64,000 nt of DNA from Eremothecium cymbalariae DBVPG#7215 (lineage: Eukaryota; Ascomycota; Saccharomycetes; Saccharomycetales; Saccharomycetaceae), in assembly GCF_000235365.1 (NCBI RefSeq), contig NC_016452.1:668001-732000 (forward strand), read 5' to 3'. Under the pieces are notes generated by a model. It ran no database searches. It had not been told where the DNA came from and saw nothing but the letters and a program-made list of their open reading frames with translations. Made by a program: the position numbers and the translations under genes. This document shows, piece after piece, positions 41,238 through 51,312 of this stretch (positions are counted from its first letter, which is position 1; every line of letters starts with the position of its first letter).

Positions 41238-41544
41238 CCGGCCATTTAACATGTAACGATAGCTTTTCCGTATAAACTACTTACGTAACGAAGAAATTTA
41301 AGGACTATCCCGCATATGAGGTATTATTATATTACTGTTTTAATCTAAAAGTCTGTAAAGTACGTAAACATTCGTTACTTATTACCGCCAGCCAGGTGAG
41401 GTGGGGAGTTATGCAAACCATTGTCAAAAATGTCCAATATATAAGAAAATAAATGCACAGCGATTGTGGTGAAGGTTCCCAAGAGAAGAAAAAAATACTT
41501 TCTATGTTAAAAACTTTTCGAAAAACCCCCATAGAGTTAATCAA
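41238..41544. other. Convergent VHR1 / YIL055C-like spacer
   Basis: AT-rich 3' flanks of two convergent genes. No gene or motif recognised. Confidence 0.5.
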
Positions 41545-42915
41545 TCAGCCACTCAACTTGGGTAGCTTTTGCACCTGCAACTTATAGCCTAGCATGTACT
41601 CTTCGCCATCAATGGAATCGAAACATAAGTCACACAGCTCCTTGGAATGGAAACCAATAACGGCTTGAAAAAGCGTGGCACGCACTTTAAAACGCTTAGG
41701 TTCATCACCAACCATCTCTAACGTCTGCTGTTCAGAGAGTGGGCCCCCGATGATGCGATCAGGCTTGTCGCCTGGTAATAGAATGATCTCCACATGGGAC
41801 TCCGAGTCCTCGTATACGCCGACGTAAAATTCCCGAGTATTGGATAGAGCAGTACCCTGGGTCTTGTGGTCTATCTCCAGAAGCTTTGGGCACTTGAGTT
41901 TAATGAAGTCTTTGAGAATAGTCCATTTAAGTTTGCCAAACTTTTCTGGATGTGGGGTCATGATGGTTAGGTCGGGGACGATTTCATTATTTTCATCCTG
42001 TAGTACGTGCGGTTGTGGAATAAGGGCTGTCATCTGCTGTGGGTGCTGCTGCTGCTCACTATTATGATACTTTTGTTGCTGATGCGGCTGTGACGGCGAG
42101 GCAGAAGCTTCACAGGAACCATCGGCGCTCTTACCGCTGAAAGGTTGCTGGTCGAATGACAGCGACGTATCGCCTGTCGTTTTGACTACCTCATCCCAAT
42201 GCAAACACGGAGGAAAGTTGGAGAGCTGGAGTTGGTACATGTTCCGCTGAGACATTTGGCGTCTGAAAGTTGCCTCATTAAATATTTGTGTCAACCGACG
42301 ATTCAGGTGTTGAGCATGCCCGTTTGGCACAAGCGTCGGAACACCAGGAGTGAATTGCGGGTGCAATGCCATACGAAGGCCGTGTGTTTGACGGTCCTGA
42401 TGTCCATGTTCTTGTTGCGAATGCTGCTGCTGCTGCTGTGAATAATGCTGAGAATGATAGTGGTGATTATGATGACCGAAACGATGGTTGTTGGTGCTGG
42501 AGCCGTTGCTGGAGCCAGAAGGAGAAGACGAAACAGGACCTGCAGCTGCACCAACAGGGGCAACCGCACCCGCGAGTAACTGAGGACTATCCGGTGGAAT
42601 GAAGTTAGGTAGAAGTAAAGCAACCATAGTATGATAGTCCCATTGAACGCCATTTAGCTGCACCAACAGGTGGGGCCAGTCGGTATCTTGACGTAACAAC
42701 ACTATACAACTTTGTAACGGGATAAACGGAGGTGCCATCGAAGGCATCAAGGGAAGCACCTTAACATTAAGAACCTGCTCGTATGGGATGAATTGTGAAA
42801 GAAAGCTCTTGATTTGTCTCCAATTCTTAGCCGGTGGTAGATTGTCAACGCGTATGCGAATTGGTTGAGCAGGAAGTGCATCCTGAGGTATTGGCGGAGG
42901 CGGATAAGCCATCAT
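41545..42915 (-). CDS. Uncharacterised RNA-binding-like protein, positional ortholog of YIL055C
   Basis: A 456-residue protein of unknown function. The N-terminal 100 residues look like an RRM (IRIRVDNLPPAKNWRQIKSFL as the RNP2 strand and first helix). A central His/Gln-rich low-complexity region (about 150-190 and 280-310) follows, and a second folded region lies at about 325-450 (FYVGVYEDSESHVEIILLPG). Placement between VHR1 and THO1/GPP1 matches YIL055C, which is longer (about 627) and also uncharacterised. A role in RNA binding is inferred only from the fold-like pattern. Two adjacent ATGs occur at the start (42915, 42912). Confidence 0.72.
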   Translation of the reverse strand: MMAYPPPPIPQDALPAQPIRIRVDNLPPAKNWRQIKSFLSQFIPYEQVLNVKVLPLMPSMAPPFIPLQSCIVLLRQDTDWPHLLVQLNGVQWDYHTMVALLLPNFIPPDSPQLLAGAVAPVGAAAGPVSSSPSGSSNGSSTNNHRFGHHNHHYHSQHYSQQQQQHSQQEHGHQDRQTHGLRMALHPQFTPGVPTLVPNGHAQHLNRRLTQIFNEATFRRQMSQRNMYQLQLSNFPPCLHWDEVVKTTGDTSLSFDQQPFSGKSADGSCEASASPSQPHQQQKYHNSEQQQHPQQMTALIPQPHVLQDENNEIVPDLTIMTPHPEKFGKLKWTILKDFIKLKCPKLLEIDHKTQGTALSNTREFYVGVYEDSESHVEIILLPGDKPDRIIGGPLSEQQTLEMVGDEPKRFKVRATLFQAVIGFHSKELCDLCFDSIDGEEYMLGYKLQVQKLPKLSG

Positions 42916-43708
42916 GATCCCGACTACTTTAACTAACTAGTCCTTCTTGTTCCTTGTTATTAACAGCCTACCTGACCTAGGCTTAGGCTTATTGGTATTA
43001 AGTTTTTCAAATATAAGCTAAAGAAAGCCCTTAAGGAGAGAATCCGATGCTAAATTGAGTAGAATATAAAAAATCAGGACACGAACAACCCAGAATTGTA
43101 TATTATAATAGTAGTCACCGTGGGAGTTTTTCACAAATTGTTCAATGGTTTTTCTTGGGTTGAAACGATTATCTTACAAGAAATCCTCTGTGTGCCAATA
43201 TGTTCCTTGTTTCTTTATCTGTCAGCCTCCACTTTCTTTTTGGATTTTACTTGCCAAATTTTTTTATTATTTTAATTTCGATGCTACACTGCTACTTAGA
43301 CTACTGCTGTGTGCTACAGGCCTTATGTTAGTTACCTCATACGTCTGCGATTCCTTGCTAGTAACTTGCTATCACTTGACTCTCTCTCTCTGTGTCTGTC
43401 TCCCTCTTTGGTTAGCTTTTGTAAGGTTTGCTTTAGCACGATCTATTGCTACGGGCAATGTACGGAGTGTGGACCACGACAATACATACACAGGATGCAG
43501 CAAGGGTGGTTTGATTTGAGGAATCAAAGACAGATGGGGCAGGCAGAGAGAAGCGGGGGTCGAGGGGTGGACGGGTGCGTTAGACAGATTTACATGAGGT
43601 GGCGGGGGGGACAGGGTTTTTGGTATATAGTTAAGAGAATAGTTTGTTTCAGAGGCGGGGGAGGTCAGCAAGGCAGGAGAGAGGCAGGGCATGGTTTTCC
43701 TTATATCA
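42916..43708. other. Promoter of the YIL055C-like gene and THO1 3' flank
   Basis: A 793-bp spacer with a (CT)n-rich segment at 43378-43410 and a G-rich plus-strand segment at 43540-43615 (runs of 3-7 G). Open frames at 43145-43519 and 43309-43737 lack features and overlap each other. No gene is supported. Confidence 0.5.
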
Positions 43709-44413
43709 TCACCTGCGGTGATGATGATGGTTCTTGAACTTCTTGCCGTGGTGTTGGGGCCGCCGTCTTGGGTTGAAGCTGGTGGTGGTGACAGCAGCGG
43801 CTGCAGGCGGGCCCTTGCTGAATCCCAGTTCTTGTGCCAGCTGAGTGGAAAGATCGAGCCCGAACTTCTCGAGACGGGCCAGCTGTTTCTGTAGACTTAC
43901 GATAACAGCCTCGTCCCCACCGAATTTTTTGGCTCTATGGAGTTTCTTCGACAGATGTACCACGGCCTTTTGCTTCATTTCATCTGGTGAAAGCTCTTGT
44001 TTCTTTGGTCTTCCTCCGTCCACAGTTGCTGAGGGGCACGCAGCATCAGCAGCAGCAACAGGGCCCCTGGCTGTTGCATCGGAGGAGGCAGCAAGCGAGG
44101 ACTGCACCTGTTGCTGCGCTTGCGCAGCATCAAGATCTGTAGGTGCATCACCCTCCTTATCTGCACTGCCTGCAGCAGCAGCAGCAGGAGGCCCTGCTGC
44201 TGCTGCTGCTGCGGACATATCACCTCCAGCTGCTGCTGCTTTGTTCGCAGGGACTGACCCCCCATCAGTTGCCGAAGCGCGAGCATCGGCAGTTTCCGCG
44301 TCCGCCTGCTGCAGCCGCTCCACCAGATTCGCCTTCAGCCCCTGAGTAGGAAGATCCCTTGCTTTAAGCTGGTCCTTCAATTGGGCCACAGTCATTCCAG
44401 AGTAGTCTGTCAT
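43709..44413 (-). CDS. THO1: Tho1, SAP-domain nuclear RNA-binding protein
   Basis: A 234-residue protein (218 in S. cerevisiae). The N-terminal SAP domain (about 4-38, MTVAQLKDQLKARDLPTQGL) binds nucleic acid. A middle region has polyAla and Gln-rich runs, a conserved C-terminal helical region includes KAVVHLSKKLHRAKKFGGDE, and the tail is Arg/His-rich. Tho1 binds nascent mRNA and suppresses defects of the THO complex. The frame extends 50 codons upstream of ATG 44413, but the SAP domain begins directly after this Met as in other yeasts, so it is used as start. It corresponds to YER063W. Confidence 0.9.
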   Translation of the reverse strand: MTDYSGMTVAQLKDQLKARDLPTQGLKANLVERLQQADAETADARASATDGGSVPANKAAAAGGDMSAAAAAAGPPAAAAAGSADKEGDAPTDLDAAQAQQQVQSSLAASSDATARGPVAAADAACPSATVDGGRPKKQELSPDEMKQKAVVHLSKKLHRAKKFGGDEAVIVSLQKQLARLEKFGLDLSTQLAQELGFSKGPPAAAAVTTTSFNPRRRPQHHGKKFKNHHHHRR

Positions 44414-45940
44414 TAGGTACTGGCTTGTAGGTCTGTATCGATACGCTGTGGGGCGTCTTGTGATGTGTGTACTTGGCTGGCCCGTTGCGCTTTGTTTCTG
44501 CAGCGAACAACCACCGGCCGAGCCCGCGGTTTGGTTCGTTGTTATTTTCGTGGACCTGGTCACGTGGCAAACACGTGACCGAAACGTGGCACGTCACGTG
44601 GCGCTGCACCACGTGACATTTGTCCTCGCGGCCGCGCCTCTGTCCCCGTGTCCCAGCCCCGTGTCTCACCTTCTGACCCATACGTAGCTTGTCCCACAAA
44701 CCTCGTGCCAAGAAACCGAAAGGAACGTCATCATAAAGTGGAAGCTCGAGGAAGTGCAAATAACCTAATAGACGGTTGTACCCACAGAGAAACCCAAAGC
44801 ACCGGAAGATCCGGGAGGAATCCAATGGTTGGGCTACCCCCGTTCCATCAGACTAGTTAGTAGTAGTCTACGGGAGCAAGTCTTGTTTTTGTGTAATAGA
44901 TTTAGGACCATTGTAGGGATTGTACTGCGGCGGCAGGGTTATCTTTTCTGTTGCCTATATGGAAGCGAAGATTGTGAAGCCATCGACGACCAGGCGACCA
45001 GAAACAACGACATACAGCCAAAAGTATGACGATTTGTAGAATGACAGCGGTATGTAGATGTGGAGAGATATGAAGGAGAAGAGTTACGTGTATGTAGAGC
45101 TTGGTTAGGGGTGCTATAGTTTGTGTACGTCAAGAAACGTGCGCAGTGCAGCAGCAGGAGTGGGAGTAGTGGCGGTACTTTGTCCCTGTTTAGGCCCAAA
45201 CAAGAAGCTTTAGCGTTGACGTGTGATATCATTTTGGGTTAGCAGGAGTCCTCCTCATATTGGAAGAAGAAAAGAGTTAGAGGACGCTCACTAACTGCGA
45301 TGACACAAGTTGGCGATGATGAGATAATGAGCGAAAAAGGAAAATCGACAATAGTAAATGTCAGGGATTTCTAAAAAAAAGTGCATACATATTCTATATA
45401 TATACGATGAAGAGAAGGTATAAATTGCAGGAATCGAGCATAGTTAGTATTGTAGTTCCAGTGCAGTCAAGGGTTAATAATATATCATTAGGGATATATT
45501 AATTAAAATTAGTGTGTTCGATTTAGGGTTTAATTTTGGTGATTTTGTCGTCATTTCTTATATTTTAAGGAAAAACGATTAGACGGACAGGCAGACGGAC
45601 GGACAAGACACAGACAGGCAAACTAGAAAAAGCGTTAGAGACCGAAAGGATTTATAACTGTTATCAGACACATTATCTTTGAAGGAATTAATTATTGGGA
45701 CTTTTTATTGTTTGTTTTATTTATTAATTCACACATACACGCAAGTATTTAAGTGTATTAATATTTGAAATATTTCGGGAAAAGAGGTATTATATTATCA
45801 GTATAATTAAAAAAGGGTCATATAATAATTTGAACCAGTGGTAAGTTTTCATTTTATTAGAGATTACAAAGTCGACGCAAGGAGATTTTTGTTAAGCAAA
45901 GAAATCGTTAAGATCAAATATATTACAGAGGAAATTCAAG
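44414..45940. other. 1.5-kb divergent THO1/GPP1 intergenic region
   Basis: The THO1-proximal part is GC-rich and carries the CACGTG cluster. The middle has no credible gene. The GPP1-proximal part (45380-45940) is AT-rich with a GACAGGCA/GACGGACA degenerate repeat at 45582-45618 and two TTAGGG motifs (45488, 45523), the latter as TTAGGGTTTAA, which resembles a Tbf1 site. Its length suits a strongly regulated stress gene such as GPP1. Confidence 0.5.
44561..44615. promoter_or_regulatory. Cluster of four CACGTG motifs upstream of THO1
   Basis: CACGTG occurs at 44561-44566, 44572-44577, 44595-44600 and 44610-44615, about 150-200 bp upstream of the THO1 ATG. Several have the CACGTGAC flank preferred by Cbf1. 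Which gene they serve is not certain; THO1 is nearest. Confidence 0.7.
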
Positions 45941-46702
45941 ATGACGAATATGGATCAGAAGAAACAGGCCATCAGACTAAGGGTTCACGGAGCTCTTTTC
46001 GATGTTGATGGCACCATTATTATTTCTCAGCCGGCTATTGCGGCGTTTTGGAGGGCATTTGGTAAGGGTAAGCCATACTTTGACGCGGAGCATGTGATCA
46101 ATGTGACACATGGGTGGAGGACATACGATGCGATTTGCAAGTTTGCGCCAGACTACGCGAGTGAGGAATATGTGTCAAAGCTGGAAGGTGAGATTCCAGA
46201 GAAATATGGGCATCATTCGGTTGAGGTTCCAGGGGCTGTTAAGTTGTGTGCAGAGTTGAATCTGTTACCCAAGGAGAAGTGGGCTGTGGGAACGTCGGGG
46301 ACGTTTGCCATGGCGCACAAGTGGTTTAAGGTATTAGGAATTAAGAGACCATCTACGTTTATCACGGCGAACGATGTGAAACAAGGCAAGCCTCATCCGG
46401 AGCCATATTTGAAGGGTCGGGAGCTGTTGGGATATCCTGTTAATGAGGAGAGTCCAGCTCTTTCCAAGGTGGTTGTGTTTGAGGATGCTCCAGCTGGTAT
46501 TGCAGCTGCGAAGGCTGCAGGGTGTAAGGTTATTGGTATTGCGACTACGTTTGACGTTGAATACTTGAAAGAGAAGGGTTGTGATATTATTGTCAAGAAT
46601 CATGAGGGTTTGAAAGTTGGAGGTTATATTTCTGAGACGGATGAGGTTGAATTTATATTTGAGGACTACCTGTATGCCAAGGATGACTTGCTAGAGTGGT
46701 GA
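45941..46702 (+). CDS. GPP1: DL-glycerol-3-phosphate phosphatase (Gpp1/Gpp2)
   Basis: A 253-residue HAD-superfamily phosphatase (250 in S. cerevisiae). The nucleophile motif DVDGTI lies near residue 22; motif II is in VGTSGTFAMAHK and motif III/IV in GKPHPEPYLKGR and VVFEDAPAGIAAAKAAG. It makes glycerol from glycerol-3-phosphate in the cytosol, for osmotic balance and redox disposal. One gene here corresponds to YIL053W (GPP1) and YER062C (GPP2). Codons are strongly biased, consistent with high expression. Confidence 0.96.
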   Translation: MTNMDQKKQAIRLRVHGALFDVDGTIIISQPAIAAFWRAFGKGKPYFDAEHVINVTHGWRTYDAICKFAPDYASEEYVSKLEGEIPEKYGHHSVEVPGAVKLCAELNLLPKEKWAVGTSGTFAMAHKWFKVLGIKRPSTFITANDVKQGKPHPEPYLKGRELLGYPVNEESPALSKVVVFEDAPAGIAAAKAAGCKVIGIATTFDVEYLKEKGCDIIVKNHEGLKVGGYISETDEVEFIFEDYLYAKDDLLEW

Positions 46703-47089
46703 AGTGCTTTCACTGATACCTCCTGCTGGCTGGCTAGAAGAGTAAGAAAAAACTAAGAATTTTGTATAGAAACGGTTGTCTTATGTTAGTTTTAGACAAG
46801 CGCCTATGTATTTCCTGATAGATTGATTATATATGTACTGCTTTCTAATATTATTCGTCTGTATTCACGTTCACTCTTCTACGGTGTGTGTTTTGTGACT
46901 GATGAAGATGGGCGATGAGGCGGGACGGGGGAACAGGCCAGGACATGGACTAGCTCTGAACGCTCGAGATCGCTCGAGATCGCTCGAGAGCGCTCGAGAA
47001 TTATATAGCCTACAGAAAAGCCCTGGTTCCAGCCGTTCTTCCGGTATTATTTTACGTACAAGTTATATTATGTACTAGTGTTGTGGGTG
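46703..47089. other. GPP1 3' flank and CEM1 promoter
   Basis: A 387-bp spacer holding the four-copy CTCGAG array at 46961-47000 and a tiny ATG TAC TAG upstream frame at about 47070. No other gene seen. Confidence 0.55.
46961..47000. repeat. Four tandem 10-bp CGCTCGAGAN repeats in the CEM1 promoter
   Basis: Four units start at 46961, 46971, 46981 and 46991, each CGCTCGAGA followed by T, T, G and A. The palindromic CTCGAG core recurs every 10 bp, one helical turn, so all sites face the same side of the DNA. CTCGA(G) is the core recognised by the stress repressor Xbp1 in S. cerevisiae. The array is 90 bp upstream of the CEM1 ATG. Confidence 0.9.
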
Positions 47090-48400
47090 ATGTTGCAAAG
47101 AGTGGTGGTTACAGGTCTAGGGTGTTATACGCCTCTGGGAGCTACGCTAAATGAATCGTGGACCGCTCTGTTAAATGGACGGTCTGGTGTTATAAGTATT
47201 CAGAGTCTGAAAGAATATGAGGATAGATATAAACCGTTCTCTAGAATCATTCCTCCGACAGCTACTGTTGGTAAAGTCGATTTTAATCCACATGACCATT
47301 CGATTTTGACTTCGCAGGAGATTCGCAGGACTTCTTTAGCTTCTCAAGTCGCTGTGGTTGCAACACACGAGGCATTGAGCAGCGCGAACCTTATCGATGG
47401 GTCTGGAGAATCTCTGATAGGCAGCCATCTGCAACCAGAGAGAGCTGGGTGTATTATTGGGTCTGGACTCCCGTCGATGCATGATATTTTTGGTGCGACA
47501 AACTCCCTCTTGTCCCTACCAAGGACAACTGTTTCGCCGTATTTCTTACCGAAGTCATTGAATAATATGGCATGCGGCAACGTAGCAATTAAGTATAAAC
47601 TCCGTGGTGTTAGCCATTGTCCCTCTACCGCATGTGCTACAGGAAATAATGCTATCGGCGATGCGTACAACTTCATACGTCTTGGGTATGCAGATATGAT
47701 CGTGGCTGGAGCAAGTGAGATGAGTGTTCATCCTCTGCCATTGGCCGGATTCATTAAGGCCAAGAGTATTACACCTACAGGTATTTCAAGGCCATTTGAT
47801 TCCCTTAGAGATGGGTTTGTGCTGGGAGAGGGGTGTGGGATGGCTGTGCTGGAGTCATTGTCCCATGCACTAAAAAGAAAGGCAAATATTATTGCAGAGG
47901 TAGTTGGCTACGGGTTAAGTACAGATGCTTATCACATAACATCTCCGTTACAGAATGGGGATGGAGCTAGACGAGCAATGGAGATGGCTATACGGCAAGG
48001 TATGCGTTGGGAGGACAGAAATCAAATAGGTTACGTCAACGCCCATGCTACTAGCACAGTCCTGGGCGACAGAGCTGAAGCCCAGGCTATCAAAAATATC
48101 TTCCAAGATGGAAATGCAGAGGTTTGCATAGGAAGTAATAAGGGGCATATGGGACACTTGCTTGGCGCTGCAGGTGCTGTAGAAGCTGTATTCTCTCTAC
48201 GATCTTTGAAAGACGGGATCGTACCAAACACCTTAAATTTGAATATACCTGGAGGTGCAGACGGTGATAAAGAGACGTATTTTACAGGGCTGCAGTTTGT
48301 AATGGGAAAGCCTAAACGCATCTCTTTGAGATACGTCTTAAATAATAGCTTTGGATTCGGAGGTATTAACTCCTCGCTGCTGTTCAAGAAGTTTGAGTGA
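47090..48400 (+). CDS. CEM1: Mitochondrial beta-ketoacyl-ACP synthase Cem1
   Basis: A 436-residue condensing enzyme (442 in S. cerevisiae). It begins MLQRVVVTGLGCYTPLG, has catalytic Cys182 in STACATGNNAIGD, and the two catalytic histidines in NAHATST and NKGHMGHLLGAAGA, with the closing SFGFGG loop. It elongates acyl chains in type II mitochondrial fatty-acid synthesis, which feeds lipoic acid production and respiration. ATG 47090 is chosen because the frame upstream starts only with GTG. It corresponds to YER061C. Confidence 0.95.
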   Translation: MLQRVVVTGLGCYTPLGATLNESWTALLNGRSGVISIQSLKEYEDRYKPFSRIIPPTATVGKVDFNPHDHSILTSQEIRRTSLASQVAVVATHEALSSANLIDGSGESLIGSHLQPERAGCIIGSGLPSMHDIFGATNSLLSLPRTTVSPYFLPKSLNNMACGNVAIKYKLRGVSHCPSTACATGNNAIGDAYNFIRLGYADMIVAGASEMSVHPLPLAGFIKAKSITPTGISRPFDSLRDGFVLGEGCGMAVLESLSHALKRKANIIAEVVGYGLSTDAYHITSPLQNGDGARRAMEMAIRQGMRWEDRNQIGYVNAHATSTVLGDRAEAQAIKNIFQDGNAEVCIGSNKGHMGHLLGAAGAVEAVFSLRSLKDGIVPNTLNLNIPGGADGDKETYFTGLQFVMGKPKRISLRYVLNNSFGFGGINSSLLFKKFE

Positions 48401-48477
48401 TAGGTAGCGGGAAAGACACAGGTGAACTCTTATTTTAGGAACTATCGTTAACTTTATAAATTGTAGCACTAACCTTT

Positions 48478-49275
48478 CTACAGAATAAAGGGTATTAGTG
48501 CATACGGGGCTATAGGTAAACTCTTGAATTTGGACATGTAGTAGCGCCTAGTCTCAATAGAACTAACCCCTAGGTTTATTAGAACCCAGATACTGGCCAA
48601 CGTGAGCGACCAACGTGTGGTTCTCCCTACTAGTGCTAATGATATGTAGATAATAACTTCATCAAAATAATGTGCACACGCAACCCATTTAAATAGCCTG
48701 CGACTTGGGGGAGAGTATTTTACAAGTTGAGCTAAATGAATATGATTCAGAAGTTGGTCACAGGAGGCAATAATGAACAGTACCAATCCGATACCAGGTA
48801 ACATTTTGTTAATATGATCAGATGCCATAGACGTAGCAGCGTCTTCGGATAACTGTAGGTACACAGTTAGATTTAATGCAGAGTAAAACCATATACCAAC
48901 GAAATAGTGTGCATAATGCATTCGAGAGCTTGCTCCCCATACTGTTACTTTCACCGATTCTAACAATCTTCTGAGGGAATGCAGGCATATACACCATGTA
49001 ATTAGATACCTGTAAAACATGCAGACATTGATAATTGAAAGTAGAAATGAGAGCGTATAGAAATGAGTGAAATAGGATCGAGGAACAGTCAGTGACGCAT
49101 ACCAGGAAAAATGTCCTCCGACTCTTGGGAGTGTTAGGGTCTTCCCATATTGGAGCATTAAAGGTAACTTATACTTTGCAAGTAGTACTGAAAAGAATCC
49201 CACACCATAGGTAACATAGATCAAGTACCATACAAGATCTTCGCTTACATATTCATAGAGCATCTTCTGTAACAT
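48478..49275 (-). CDS. DFG10: Polyprenol reductase Dfg10
   Basis: A 265-residue polytopic protein of the steroid 5-alpha-reductase family (253 in S. cerevisiae). About six hydrophobic segments are visible, and the C-terminal half carries the family-type HYFVGIWFY and the CAHYFDEVIIYISLAL block. Dfg10 acts in the ER in conversion of polyprenol to dolichol for protein glycosylation; loss affects filamentous growth. It corresponds to YIL049W, convergent with CEM1. A second in-frame ATG at 49263 is possible. Confidence 0.88.
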   Translation of the reverse strand: MLQKMLYEYVSEDLVWYLIYVTYGVGFFSVLLAKYKLPLMLQYGKTLTLPRVGGHFSWYASLTVPRSYFTHFYTLSFLLSIINVCMFYRYLITWCICLHSLRRLLESVKVTVWGASSRMHYAHYFVGIWFYSALNLTVYLQLSEDAATSMASDHINKMLPGIGLVLFIIASCDQLLNHIHLAQLVKYSPPSRRLFKWVACAHYFDEVIIYISLALVGRTTRWSLTLASIWVLINLGVSSIETRRYYMSKFKSLPIAPYALIPFIL

Positions 49276-49591
49276 CCTATGGCTGCTCTTGCTGTTTGCG
49301 GCAAGATATGTTGTTTACATCACATGACATATGAGTGGTAATCCTCGAACAGGGAAGACCGTTGCCATTTTCCAAATAAATTTGTTGGATAATCTTTTTC
49401 TGTCACAATGATGATCTTAAAAGATTTCGAAAGTGACAGTGGTAATATTATAAAAATATGAGTAAATTAGTTATACGTAAAAACACATTATAGCAGGGAT
49501 TTCTAGTATCCAGAGCCAGATAAATCCCGAAAGCTGTCTTGATAGAGATAAATATTATGAAACGGTTCTCTGAGCAATTTAGGTCCATGTT
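49276..49591. other. DFG10 promoter and permease 3' flank
   Basis: A 316-bp AT-rich spacer. It contains ATCACATG (49318-49325), which resembles a CDEI or Cbf1 half-site, without the other centromere elements. No gene. Confidence 0.5.
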
Positions 49592-51160
49592 TCAACGACC
49601 AGTGTATTTGATTTCCAAGGGTCTTAAGATAATATAGACGATGAATGTGAATATGGCGGCTACTTCGAAACCAATGTCACCAAAGAGGTCAAACAAAGCT
49701 CTCGAAATTTGTCCTTGCCAGTATTCACTTGACATACCAAGCGCAACCCCAATAGCTCCGACAAATAGAGCAACAAAACTAGCGTAACCAATGGGTAATT
49801 TATCCCAACGGTTCCAGTCTTTGGCATTATAAGCTTGGAAACTTCTTCTGAAAACAAAGTGCTCAGTAAGAGAAATGGCAATGTAAATAGCCAAGTAATA
49901 TGCAATAGCATCCATGAAAATAGTCATAAAAGACTCAAATTTATAGTATGCAGGAATGGCAATTGCCAATGTCAGTAGGTTTCCCAACAAAGTCCATGCA
50001 ACTCTTGGAATACGAGCTAAAGGAGCCCACAAAGCTTGAGTACTCAAAGCAATGGAGTACATGTTTGGGATATTATTAGCTACCGTCGACATTGCTAGTA
50101 CCACGCAGCAGAATTCACCAAACCTACTCAAAGAGTTCTCAACCAAAATAGCATAGCAAAGCCCCCCAATGGAGTAGTCATTATAATACCTATTCCAAAC
50201 TGGATCGCTACGTATGCACATTGCTGCTGCAGCACCCAAGATACAAGTAAAGCACAATGGGAAGGACAAACCAGCGACTAATGAGAAAAATATCTTGTAT
50301 CTATTGGTATTACTTGGCATGTAAACCGTATAATCTGCAGCATACGTAGCCCACCCAGAGGCAGATCCAAATATCACACCACCAAAGGAAAGGAACGCAC
50401 CTGCGTCAACACTCTTATGGTCCCAGTCACCAGCTGTAAAATTACCAGATATCTTCAAACGTGCAATGATTATTAAAAACACAACGAAGTTGGGTACCCA
50501 CGACCATTTCTCGTAAGCATGGATAACCTTGTAACCAAAGAATGTCACTATAACAGTCAAAATGGTAATGATAAAACACGCTACCCAAGGCGGGCACCTA
50601 GCACCGTCAGGGTTGACCATATGCAATAAACTGGCTGCTGCAATGGTATTGACCGCACCCCAGCCAATACACGCTACAACATTGATCAAACAGAATATTC
50701 TAGCGGTTACATTACCCATCAGGAACCGAGACAGCACCATTTGTCTCAAACCAAACTCCACACCAAAAATAGAGAAATATGCAACTGGGAATAATCCTAT
50801 AAAAGTAAACAAAACTGTAGCTATTACTGACATCCAAAAGTTCAAACCAAATACCGCAGGCCCCAAAGCGCCCAATGCAAACGCAGCAATAACCATATTA
50901 GCAGAAAACCACATGGATGCAGCATTTAAAATAGATGTGTCAGTCTTCTCTTCATCTGTCACTCTTTCAATACCTTTGGTCTCAGCACTTAACTTGGCAG
51001 CTAATTTATTAAGAATCGGAAGAACCGTGTATTCAGTCTCCTTTACAGCACCTTCAGTTTTATCAACCTCAAATATACCATCCTTCCCATCCTTTCCTTC
51101 ACCTGATTTCTTCTGTTTCTCTATATCCTCTACTGTATATTCAATTTTATCTACTGACAT
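49592..51160 (-). CDS. FCY2: Purine-cytosine permease, Fcy2/Fcy21 family
   Basis: A 522-residue NCS1-family transporter. A charged N-terminal cytosolic tail (about 1-80) is followed by about twelve transmembrane segments. Conserved elements include WFSANMVIAAFALGALGPAVFGL at the first segment and GSASGWATYAADYTVYMP. It would import cytosine and purines with protons at the plasma membrane. S. cerevisiae has FCY2 (YER056C) and FCY21/FCY22 near here (YER060W region). By position it fits FCY21/FCY22, so the symbol FCY2 denotes the family. Confidence 0.9.
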   Translation of the reverse strand: MSVDKIEYTVEDIEKQKKSGEGKDGKDGIFEVDKTEGAVKETEYTVLPILNKLAAKLSAETKGIERVTDEEKTDTSILNAASMWFSANMVIAAFALGALGPAVFGLNFWMSVIATVLFTFIGLFPVAYFSIFGVEFGLRQMVLSRFLMGNVTARIFCLINVVACIGWGAVNTIAAASLLHMVNPDGARCPPWVACFIITILTVIVTFFGYKVIHAYEKWSWVPNFVVFLIIIARLKISGNFTAGDWDHKSVDAGAFLSFGGVIFGSASGWATYAADYTVYMPSNTNRYKIFFSLVAGLSFPLCFTCILGAAAAMCIRSDPVWNRYYNDYSIGGLCYAILVENSLSRFGEFCCVVLAMSTVANNIPNMYSIALSTQALWAPLARIPRVAWTLLGNLLTLAIAIPAYYKFESFMTIFMDAIAYYLAIYIAISLTEHFVFRRSFQAYNAKDWNRWDKLPIGYASFVALFVGAIGVALGMSSEYWQGQISRALFDLFGDIGFEVAAIFTFIVYIILRPLEIKYTGR

Positions 51161-51312
51161 TATCCAACTAACCGACGCACAAAAGAACCTGTAACAGTCT
51201 TATATAGGACGTAGCTGAACGGTCGAGTACTGCGAAGTAACAGCTGGCACCTGTTCGAATCTTTACAATTATACCCCTACATACTTGCATATACATATAT
51301 ATATACTCACAT

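Noticed and set aside
44414..44563. 50-codon N-terminal extension of Tho1
   Set aside because: The SAP domain begins immediately after Met at 44413 as in other yeasts, and the extension overlaps the promoter region up to the CACGTG cluster.
49318..49440. Centromere-like ATCACATG followed by moderately AT-rich DNA
   Set aside because: The middle segment is not AT-rich enough, and no TTCCGAA-type CDEIII is present at the right distance.
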